This document shows, one piece after another, positions 13,301 through 25,300 of a DNA stretch of 64,000 nucleotides (position 1 is its first letter; every line of letters begins with the position of its first letter). A program made the position numbers and the translations under genes. The stretch comes from Apostichopus japonicus (Eukaryota > Echinodermata > Holothuroidea > Aspidochirotida > Stichopodidae): NCBI RefSeq assembly GCF_037975245.1, contig NC_092563.1, positions 22,724,960-22,788,959 on the forward strand, written 5' to 3'. The notes under the pieces are model-generated. The model ran no database searches, was not told where the DNA came from, and saw nothing but the letters and a program-made list of their open reading frames with translations.

Positions 13301-16300
13301 GCCTTGTTAAAGCCTTGTTCATTCTTCAGTTGGTCTATGACAGAACATTCCATCACATGTTAAGCCTTGTTAAAGCCTTGTTAAAGCCGTGTTCATTCTT
13401 CAGTTGGTCAATGACAGAACATTCAATCACATGTTATGTAAGTGATTGCGGTATAGAAAATTCATATCAATTCCTTTCTTTCTAAAATGCACACTAAACA
13501 TCCTTCTAAATAGCCCTCTTACTGACCAATGCGTATGACTCATCATATTGACCGAAAATCCTGTGGCTCTGTGAGGGCAAGTTGGTTGGACTATTCCATT
13601 CATCAGGAGGATCTTAAACGGTGTTTCTATATAATAAGGATTGCATTAGATAAATAAATAGGTACTTACTAGCTTCAACATTTAATGATGCATATTCTAC
13701 GGTCATTTTCTTTGAAATAATATTAAGTCCAATAAAATATGAAGTTTTGGAAGCGAATCTCGGCTGTGACGTTGTAGGTGAACACTGTGCATTCCGTGGC
13801 TGTACCCTATTGCAGAGTACAGGATACACATAATACGTAACGGAGTGCCCACAGAAGAAAACGAAACTTGTATTTTTCTTAGAAGACATTCGATTGGATT
13901 GTACTTGGTCCGATTGAAGATAGTGACCAATGAAAATGAATTTAACATCAATTTAAAGTTAAGAAAAAATCCTTTCCAAAACCGTTTGAACTAAATTTGT
14001 CAATGAATATTCAAGAGGATGGTTATGCAAACAAAGTACGGCTATCAAATGGTGATTTTCTTCAGTATTTACTGTGTGTTATCAATGAGGGTTTTGAGTT
14101 CGATATTTATTAACCTTGCATCGTAAATCACCCAAGTTCGGTGGAATTTTAAACTGTATTGTTAAGAAAATAACAGAACTTGAGAGACAACACATTTCTC
14201 TGTTTAGTGCCGTTTGAACTAAGTTTTTTTGGTATTAACTTTTCACGTTATGGCTGTAGGAAAATGGTCTATATGGTAAAGTCATAGACCTAAAACTGCG
14301 GAGGTCGAACTCAGTTCGCGTGCCGCACAGGGAATGGCGCTAAGGAATTGATATGAAATTTTCACATTTCTGTTCTTTTTTTGGAATGAAACAGATGCAA
14401 ACAGGTAATACCATTACTGTGTACCTGATCTGAAGGAAAGGTTTCACATTCATTAATTCCTGTAGGAGGGCATGTATGAACTCTTCTGGATCTTTCTCTT
14501 CTGCGTGTAGACCTTGCAAGATGTCCAGGCCTCTTAGCAAGTCACAGAAATACAGCATATAATCAGCTCGAACATAACCAATGCTTTGGAAAGCAAGTAT
14601 AGAGGAAAATAAGAAACAGAATATGAATTAATGAGCATAACCGGAGGGGTTTCTTGCCTTTAAATACAATACATATGCAGCATGAGAGTAGTTTGCAAGC
14701 TAATATCCCTGGATGAAGTAATACTGCAGATGGAGAGCAGTATTAATCTAAACAGAGTCAATGCTTACATGGGTTGATGACTGGAAATTGTGTGACATAA
14801 TACCACAATGATGAAAGAAAGACAGAGGGACATTGTTTGTTGTTGGTAATTATTTGCATTCTCACTCTAACAAAAAAGAGCTGAATTTGCATTTGTAGTA
14901 GCTAACATGAAGAGATCCTTTTCATATTTTGACATCTGCTGACCACAAATGACCTTTAATGTCTACCCAAAATGATAAGGTTGTTGTACTCACTATAAGG
15001 ATCACACATAGGACATAGGAAAGGAATTGGTTATGCAATCACACTTCCAGCAAGCACAATGTTAGCATTGAGAGACAGGGACATTTAGAAGACGTTCACT
15101 GCTTTCCGAAGTTGTTTTTACTTTTTCAGATTAAAAAGTATTAAAAAAGTATTATTGTAAAAAGGACACGATATTCTTCAAAATGACATAAGAAAGAGTT
15201 TTCTGAGTGCTATACTTAGAAAATTATGAAAAGAGTTAGCGTGAAATGTGCTCAATTTGTAGCGATATTTGCTGCGTAAAGAGGCGTTTTGTGCCGAGTT
15301 CCGCAAGGAATCCCTTATGATATGAGCTATGTGATGTAACCTATATTTTCATATTGTGTTTACAAGGTTTGTGTTTAAAAGGCTTTAGAGAGTGTGACTT
15401 TGATGACCCTTACCCTTGACCACCATAAACAATAAGGTTCTTGTACTCATTATAAGTAAGCCAAATGCAAAATATGAGAGCCAAAACATTATTTTGAGCT
15501 CTTCACATTTTGCCTTCTGCTGACCCCGAATGACCTTTGACTTCCACCAAATACACTAAAGTTCTTGTAATAAATAATTAGGAAGCCACGTGCAAAGTAT
15601 GAGACCCAATGCAGTCTCCACTCTGGAGATATTGTGTTTACAGGTATATCAAGTTTTGACCCTGTGTGACCTTAACTGAACACTAACTTACACCAAATTG
15701 TGTAGAAACTTAACAATACATAAGGCTATCATACCATGATTATAAGAGCTGCTTTAATGTTCAGGTTCTGGAGATGCAGAATTTTTTAGATTTCCACGTT
15801 TTCCCCTCTGATGATCCCAAATGACTATTGACCTCACCAAAACAATAGGGTTCTTTTACTACCTATGGGGAAGCCATATATGCTACATATGAAAACTGCA
15901 GAGGTTACCCATCTTGGGATAACCTGTTTACTAGCTAGGGCATCACAAAATCACTCGCCAACTTAACTGCAAAGGTAACTTGCCTGCCTATGGCAAGTAA
16001 ACAAAAAGTGAAAAAAATCTAAAGCATTATATTGTATTGCATGGTCACATTAATGTCATTAGTGACAAGTGATGTCATATTGAAAAAAACTTTCACAACA
16101 GATGTGTGTAGCCTAGCTGGGCTAAGCTTTCTTACAGTTATTACGTGCATTTCGAAAAAAGAAAAAACATAAGATAGTGTTTGATGTTATGTTTTCTTTG
16201 TTTCACTGTACCACCGGTGTTGTTCATGGATGAAATATACATGTCCTTTAATGGCTGAAAATGAGAGCACTTGGTAGTTGTTAAACAGATGGAAATACCA

Positions 16301-19300
16301 TTAAAATGGAAAATTTTGGAAACAGTTTAAAAAAAATTCTCATTATAAATGTTTAGACCACCCCTAAATGTGAATTTAGTAATGAATATGCAAACTACAC
16401 AGCAAGTCAGGGACAGTGTATTATACATGCAAGCTATCAATGTTTCAGGGTTAGATTCCAAATTTGAGTTAAAATGTTGCTTTGGAAGCAAGCCACCCGA
16501 CATGATGATGTAAGCCCTTGCGGGCTTCTCCCAGTCATTAGTCTACATTTCAGATCAAACAGTCAAAAGTTGGAAATTTTAAAATATCAAACTTTTGTCT
16601 TACACTACCAATAACTATAATTTTATATGAAGAAAAAATCCAGAAAAACTGAAGCAAAATGTAGTAATCTGAGGTTAACAGGTAGGACATTACAAATGTG
16701 AGAAACAAGTTCAAGTTTCCATATAAAAAGCCACAATTCGAGAAAAAAAATTGTTAAAATTTCAATATAACTAGACAGACTTTACGTTGAGAAAAGAAAA
16801 AAAATCATAGGATAAGGAATTGGAAATTTTGAGATTCCAACGTCCCATTTGACCCACCTTTGTAGATAGAAAACTAAATATTCTTCTGAGGAATACTTCA
16901 AAACCCCAGAAGTTTTTGGTGCCATTACTATTTGATAGCATCCTATGACACTGGTCTGTATTTTTGGACCACATTTGACCAAACAAGTGACAAGACCAAA
17001 CCAATTAAGTAAAACAAATTAAAGGTTAGCTGATTTTACTAGTGTTGTCTCGAACAGTCAATTAACAAAATAAAGTTTTCACAAAGCTCTCCTTTCATGC
17101 ATGTTTCAGGTCTGGGAAATTCATTCTTCTGTTGAAGGAATCATTTGAGTATCTTGTGGTGCAAAATCTCTGAATCAGTGGCGTCAGATAATAGAGATTG
17201 ACATTTTGGGCACAAAATGCTGATAATTTTAACTGGAGTCAAAAGCAGGTAGGTTAACAGAAGTTGTGTGGAAGTCATCCGTAGAAGGGCTAAAAATCTG
17301 TGTGTTTATGCAAACTCTGAGAGAACAAAGATGGCAGCATGATGATGGCTATGAGCCAAAGAAAATCCGAGGACTGGGTTTTTGGTCCTGTCTTCTTAAA
17401 ATGTCCTGCCCTTTAAGGTGTGTTCCCCAGCACAGGTCCTGACATTCTGGATGAGGTGCATTCACACATACACACACACGCAATCACCATCGCATACATT
17501 CCTTGAGCCTTGGGGCAAGGAATCAAAAAATGAACTGACTTGAGTATTATCAAAATATGTAGCTACCATGGTAACTGATAACAAATATCACTGTGAATGG
17601 TTATAGGTCGAGTGTACTATAATGCGCATTGCAATGTCAAAAACTACTCATAAACAGCTTGGTCAAAATGTTCCTTACCCTTGGTAGGAAGCACATTGGT
17701 GACTTTTGTCTTGCAGACCTTTAGAACGAAATATCAAATTCCCTTAATGTTTGAATTAAGTTGGAAGTGACTTTTTACTAAAATTAATGTGTAACCTTCA
17801 ATAAACTTGCAACTTTCATAGGTAATGTGAGTAACCTATGTCATGAATAAAAGGTCAAATCATTGATGATTGACTTTTAGGTATGAATACCAGGACAAAT
17901 TTGAATAGATCTGCACCCTTCATAATTAAACATTGAGAAAATACACAATTACAATGGCAACTGAGGTTAACACTCAAAGGATGAAAGGACAACCCCTGTC
18001 AGTGCAGAGGGCATGAATAAAGGGTATATGAATTTTAAACATATAGCCCATAATCAATTGCTTACAAAGGGATTTTGCAATGAGATATGCAATTGTATGA
18101 ATTGCCCTCTTTGTTTACTTTATTTCTGCGTTGATGTCTCAGTTGCCCCTAGATTTTTAAGTGTGGACTCTACCTTACTTTTTAATCAGCATTGCACTGG
18201 CAATGTAAACCAAAAGAGTTATTCAAATCTAAATAACAACTGATCATGATTCAGAAAATACAAGTGTATAAGACATACTCTTGGTGCTTCAGTTGTGTTA
18301 GTATTGACTACATTGTGCAACTTAAATTGTCCTTAGTTTCTAATATTTTGAAAAGCTATATTCATTCTCAGGTCTTAACATCAATAATCTGTATTTCTGT
18401 TACTCAGTCAAGCACCTAACCATCTATTTCATATTCATGATTTTAAATTAAGCTTCGGGCCAATCACAACAATAATTATGTAAATGCCATGCAAGTTATA
18501 ATGCTGTCTCTAGCCAATCAGCAGTTAGGTACAAGTTACACTGCTGCACTTGCAGCAATGTAATAAGGAATATTTTTTTCATGAACAATTTTCAAATTAA
18601 CAATAGGCCTACCTTCTCAGAGGGTTTACAATTGTTGTCCGAAGAACATCTTTAACCTTTATGATATCCTCATTGGTGGATTCATCATGGAACAAAATTG
18701 CATCAAAGACACTGTTGTATGCGAACAAGCTGAAGAGAATGGCATCCATATAGGAAGAGTTGTGGACTCCTTGGATACCTTTGAACATTCCAACTCGATC
18801 AGGGTCAACATTCTTTGGAGGATCAACGTAACCTGTAACTGGTTCACAGTCCTTGCCACCAAAATCTGAAGAGAGAAATGACTTTGTATACTCGTGAACA
18901 GTGAAATAAACCCAAGGATGGAGAAGAATTTTTTGTTACGTGAATTAACTTGGAAAACTTCTACTTAATCACAACATTATAAGATTAAAATTATGAACAG
19001 ATATCATGTTATTATATGTGTGAGATTAAAACCCAGACAAATTTTGTATCATCAAATGCAAAGTTGAACAAGAAACAAAGCACAATTACAGTATTGTACA
19101 GTAGGCCCAGACTTTCTTGCGTTAACAATCTCTGGGGTTTGGATATATAGCCATCAACTGATCACCGTTCATTGCCACCAAAATCTGAAATGTTGAACTG
19201 AACTATCTTAAATCAATATAACATATTGAATTCCTTGGTCAAAGGAGTAACCTTTCTTTCACTTGATAAATGGAGAACCAAAATGACAACAGAGTGACAT

Positions 19301-22300
19301 GTGACCAACATACCCTTAAATATGGTGAGCTTGCAAGCATATAAGGCAGGATCACAAATATCACGATTCACATAGACACACGAAAAATGATAGGAACTTG
19401 CATATCACCAGGATGAAAGTACTCAAGAAATCTACCCAAACATGGCATCGAGTCATGAATGTCTGATGGTGATGTAAAGTCACAATGCAAACAAACGCAG
19501 TTTGCCTATCAATATTTTCAATCAAATTTTCTGATAGAATGGTATGTGCATATAGGTCATATAGATCATTTCTCTATACTGTAGAAGTTAGAAGCAAATT
19601 CTTCCAAATCAGTGCTGATGGTTATATAAAACCTGTTTTTGTGCAAATTTAAATCTAAGTATTTTAACATTACTTGTCTTCAGTTTATTTGCAGTTCCAT
19701 GTTACAAACCATTCACAGATATACAAAACTTGAACAATATTTTAACATTACTGAATGACCACACATAATTACTTCTATATAGCAATGTTTGTGCAACATA
19801 TCCAAGCTTGACATCATGCAAAGCAGAGGCAAGTCCGTCCACTTTGTCAGTTCCAAATGGTTGAATCATACTCCAGTATGCCAACATGTGATACACTCTG
19901 TCGGGGAGAGATTTAAACTTTTCTCTAAATGCATCTTGACGGACAGGAGAGATTAACAGGTGATCAGCAAGTCGTTGCCAGGACTTTAATTCAATCCGTT
20001 GGGCTATTCTCCTTAACAGAACCTCAGTTAGACCTTGAAAGGAGAATGGATACAAAACTTCTTGAATGCATAGCAACCTTCATGAATTATTTCACATTCA
20101 ATATATGACATTCCTTCACAAAAGCTAAGACATGTAGCTTCTGAAGAGGCAGACATTTTCCATCCTCAGGAAGCATTTGGAAGAAGGTCATAGTATAGGC
20201 AATGTCTCTCCATCGCTAAGAAAAGAAAGTTTGTAAAATGTAATACTTTTCAATCTTGGTTTGTACGTTGCACCTTTCAACTAGGACCATGCAACTGCAT
20301 AGATCTAATTAATGATATTTAATTGTCCAAACCTTGTTGTTTCTCTGACCATTATCTAACTACCAAATCAATGCCTTTCATATAGTACACACAAGACCCT
20401 CACCCACAGTGACTGAGAGATGACAAAAAAAAAACATCTATCAAGATGCAGATATGCAAATTTGCTTCATCACTAAACACTACTAAATGTACTGTTTAGG
20501 TATTAACCCCTGTCAAGTAATACAAACAGTTTAGCCGTGCTCCCTTGGCCCCATACCACCCAAATTAATGTCACTGCCCACATTCTCTTTCTTCCATCTG
20601 ATTCTGAGGTAGAGGGTGAAGCCAATAAAAGAAGTATGTAATTTTTTATTCATATAATTCTAGCATATAATGTAAACTTTTCAGGAACGTTGAAAAAAGA
20701 AGTACCCAAAAGAGTTGTTGAAAAATACCTTGCTCAATTTCTTCAGCCAGAGTATTTTGACCAATAGAACGACAGGCTTTTACAAGTTTCCCCAGCTTAC
20801 TACATCCTTGCTCCTGTTTGTACCAAATGTGAAAAACAGTCCTGAGGCTTTCATCTGGAAGCACATCCTGCTTCATCTTTTCATCGATGTCACTTTGCTT
20901 CATCACAAGTTCAGTAGCCAACTTTCTCCAGTCTTTACGTGCTGAAAATATCACTGCATTCAAAATGGTATCATCAAACATTCCACGGTCAGGAACTGCA
21001 AAAGAAACACAATTTCTTTTGAGAGAAGGTGAATGAAAGAAGTCTAACAAAATGATATGTCAGCTGGATAATGACATAAAAGTACATAGGGGCTGATGAG
21101 ACAGGGTTTTCTACCATTTACAGTAAAGAGGAAGCTTGTTCATCGGGTGGTTTAAAGCTGTGATATGGTATTAGGAAAGAATAGCCTCCACTGCTATTCT
21201 TCAATTCTGATTGGTGTGTGTCTACTGTATTTGCAGGTGCCCTACCACATGCGCAAGCATTTATTTACTCTTTTCAAAGAGTAATTATTCTGGGAAGAAC
21301 TACAAGCTACATTTTATTATCTCTTAATCAGATCTCAACCCATGGCTGAATTTTATCAGTGAATTTGATAGAACTAATTAATCGAACTATGGATGACCAT
21401 ACAGATGCTCAGTATTGAAATGTGATTGATATAATCACATTAAAATGATATTGTACCTTTATCAATATGATCCATTAGGTCCTCTCGTCCATGCTGTACA
21501 AGGAGGACTTTGAATTCCTGCATTTGTGTTTTGCTTTCTTCATAATTTTTTTTCCACCAGTGCTGAAGCACATATTCCAACCTGAAAAAAGCCTCTCTCC
21601 CTTTCTCTGCTTTCCACTTGTTCTCCAACTGCAGGCCTTTGATCAATCCCTGGCATAGTTTATTATCATCAGTTATAACTTCAATATGGAAATCAGAAAA
21701 TGGATAAGGTGGTGGACCTAGGGAAAAACATACAGCAGTACGTTACAGTAACATTCAAAAGTAATTGCTACAAAGACTCCCATATGTTCTGCATGCATGA
21801 TTAAAAAATTTCCATTAGCTTAGATACAAATGACACCCATATGGCTTAGGAATGAAATTATATTTAAGGAAGTAGGAACATTTTTTATGACCTGCATCAA
21901 TTACTCATAATGATTTCAAGTTTTCATCAGTCATATGCTGAAGGCAATAACATCGGTTTGATTATGATCTCAACACCGACCAGTTGGGATATATCGGTAT
22001 ACCACTGGACCTTATTTCAGACACACACTGTTGGATTAAAGTCAGAATCACTGCAATACTTGCAAATATGATCGTTTCGAACAAAAAGTAGTTTTGGAAC
22101 TTAGTTTGTTAACTAATGTATATTGTTTTTATTTCAGTATGATGTCACTGTGTTTTATCTGGCAGATGGCTTCTTACATTGTAAAATCCATTAGTATTTT
22201 ACAGCATGCTTCTTCAATCCATCTAGAAAGAATTGCAAAGTTTTCGTACAGACTGTAAAAATGCAATTTATTCAAACTTTATATATGTGCAATTTAAGGC

Positions 22301-25300
22301 TGAAATATTCCATTCTACCATCTACAACTTCTCTTTTCCCATTTTCTTCTCTGAAAACATTAATTTGATGCTTGTATGCCCAATAAGGAAAATGTCATTC
22401 ATATATATATATGAAAATTTGGCCAGCCATGCTTACAAAGAACTGATGTTCAGAGCACCACTTGCATAAATGAATTTGTAATTGAAAATGTGGTTAATTA
22501 CATATGATTACATTTTGTTGACCATTATGTAGGAACTCATTGAAAGAGGGTCATCATGTACTATTTTATCAAAGTGAAATTCCTGAGGTTCATCCATTGA
22601 TTCAAGAATTCAACACTAGTATCATAATACAGGTCAACAGCAAATAGAGCTTTTTCTTCAAACTGACTATGTCTACAACTGTCCCATTAACCAATTTCTT
22701 CTTAAGTGGTATATCTTTGAGGATTGTTTTAGCTTCCACAAATTACACCAGCTTTCAAATTTGTGGGTTTGGGAACATCTTGGGTGATTTGGTCTGTACC
22801 TGTACAATGCTATACTTTCTTGGTAGTCTCCTGTACAGTTGGTTTGTCTAATCTTCTAACAGGGACCAATTCATTAATTGGTAAAGAATATTCAATTAAA
22901 GGGCTAACACTTAAAATATCTTTGTGACAGATGGTTTTCATTGCAATCTCCATCATTGGTCTGAATACAAAGCAAAGAATTTATCATTATATCTGCATCA
23001 ATATTACTTGTGCACATTGTTTCATTGTAAAAAACTGGTACAGCTTTAATAGTTCCATAGCAATGTCCAATCAGGTTTTATTGATAACTGTCTATGATGG
23101 TGGGTTTCCTACATTGTGTACAAAACAACAAAATAAAATACTGTTAAAGCGGTCATTGGGAATTTGTAATATGCTTTATATTCATGTATCACAGGCTAGA
23201 GGCACCTGTTGGTATCAAGAATATTCTAGAAGACTCAGTACAGTTGTATTTTGTCCTGGTTGACAACTTTGCAACTAGCCAAACTTCATTGCTTTCCAAT
23301 CATTTCACATTTATGACCTCTGAGAAGATGCCGATAATTCCAATGATATTAACATTCCATACGAATGTATATTTGTTTTTGTCTCCAGAAGTTTGTCAAG
23401 TTTGCATATTTGAAATATGAAACTTAGATATTTTATGAGCCTACCATTCTTACATGTGTAAAGTTCATGTAACCTAACCTAAACAATCTTACAATAGAAT
23501 TCTTCTAGTTCTAGGAAAAACTGTCATGGTCAGAACACAAAACAGGTGCACACACACACTTGCATACACACGGCCATCATAACCACATAGATTCATTTTG
23601 CCTATTCTTTTATGAAATAAATGTGCTGCTCTTTTTTCTGCAGCTGAGTGCAAAGACTGCCTAGGTATTAATCAAGGGTCACTGGGTACACGAAAGTTCT
23701 ATACCTGTCAATGTTACATATGTTAATGTTACATATCTCCCCCCCCCCCCACATGCACACCTCAAAGCCTTGGATTACAATGGTATCAAGATTCAAACCA
23801 TACAGCCTGAAGACTGTCATTCCTTGCCAAATCATTTTCTCAAAAAAACTATATAACTACCTGACTGAGGTAGAGCAAGAGAGTTAAATTTGTACAAAAA
23901 AAGTGAGAACCATAAAAGATGAGAGATTTCCAGCTCTTATTTGTAGCACCTACTGGTGGGCATCAACCAATTAATTTAGGATTTTACAACATAGAGTTTT
24001 TATTCCAAAATGTTTCACTATCCAGATAGAACAGTCTCCTATGTGAAATATAGACACATATATGTAGTACGTATGATCAAATTTCTTTTACAATTTTTGA
24101 GCTAGCAAATCCACTCAGCCACCAATCACCCCTTTAATAATTATTGTATTTGAATGAAAGTTACAAATGACATTGTATAATTTATTGTGAAATATTTTCA
24201 CAACTTACTGCCAAAGCTTATGTCATCTAGTATAAATCACAGAGAATAAGGCTGATTTTGAGATACCCTGTTGACCACTTGAAGTGTCAAAACTGATAAG
24301 GGCCACTTAAGTGTGTTTAAATCACCACAACACAAGAGCATCAACTCTTTGAAGCAAATTTCATTTCCTGGCTGACTGTGTAGTGTTGGAAGATTACTAC
24401 ATGGTATATTAGCCCCTTAAAAAACCGAACGGACTGATTGATGGTGATCAAACTAATTGAACCGAAAAATAAATATAACATTAGAGGACAGTTTAATTCT
24501 AGCTTTCAGTTTGAGAACCAAGGATTTCAGACCTTTGACATATGATGGCCTCATGTCAGTGGCGGCGGAACCGGGGGGGCTTGGGGGGGCTCAGCCCCCC
24601 CAATAAAAAAGTTGAGGGGGCAAATGCTTGATTAGCCCCCCCAATATTTACCAAGGCTCCGAAACGTACATCTGCCCATTTTTCAATGCATACTTGTCGA
24701 TCTGTCCGATGCACACGTATACTCTATAGGTGTAATAATTTTAGTAATTGCTGGGGGACCCTCGGCCCGTCCCTTGGCTATAGACCACATTGTCATCCCA
24801 ACCGCGTCTTCACGCCCCGTGAAAAGTGGAAGCAGTGAGTGTGAGTACCGGTAAGCGTAACACAACTTCGTCTTAGGCCAATGACTTGCCTCATTTCAGC
24901 CAGTTCTCCAACATCCCCTTACTTAGTGGCGGATCGAGCGTCCATAATACAGTCAGGGGCGGATTCCCCCCCCCCCCCTGACGGACTCAAATGGACTGCT
25001 GGCGCCCTTTTCAGCTTTTCACTACTTTTTACTTATTCGCGATTTTTGACTATTTTATTGCGCTCTCATATACCTATTGACATTTGTCATATTCTGTCGG
25101 TGTATTTTCCGACAAAATGGCGACGACACCTATTTATTCTCCGTTTATATGCAAATTAGCAAGGCCCGGAAAGGGTCATTTCCTGCAATCTCGGGAGTAT
25201 CTTTACTCAAAAATTTTCTGTACGCTCCGCGCCAACCTGTGGTGGCGCTCCGCTTAGATAGTGTCGAAAGCGCCCCTACAGACCATTCTTGCCCCCGACC

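Noticed and set aside
13703-13951. ORFs inside the MITE copies (13614-13951 and 52081-52372)
   Set aside because: Present in both MITE copies but short, overlapping and without transposase motifs; treated as non-coding element sequence.
18659-18869. ORFs of 67 and 60 codons over the Cys-box exon
   Set aside because: Wrong frame or strand; the CYLD-matching frame is the one with [15 protein letters not shown].
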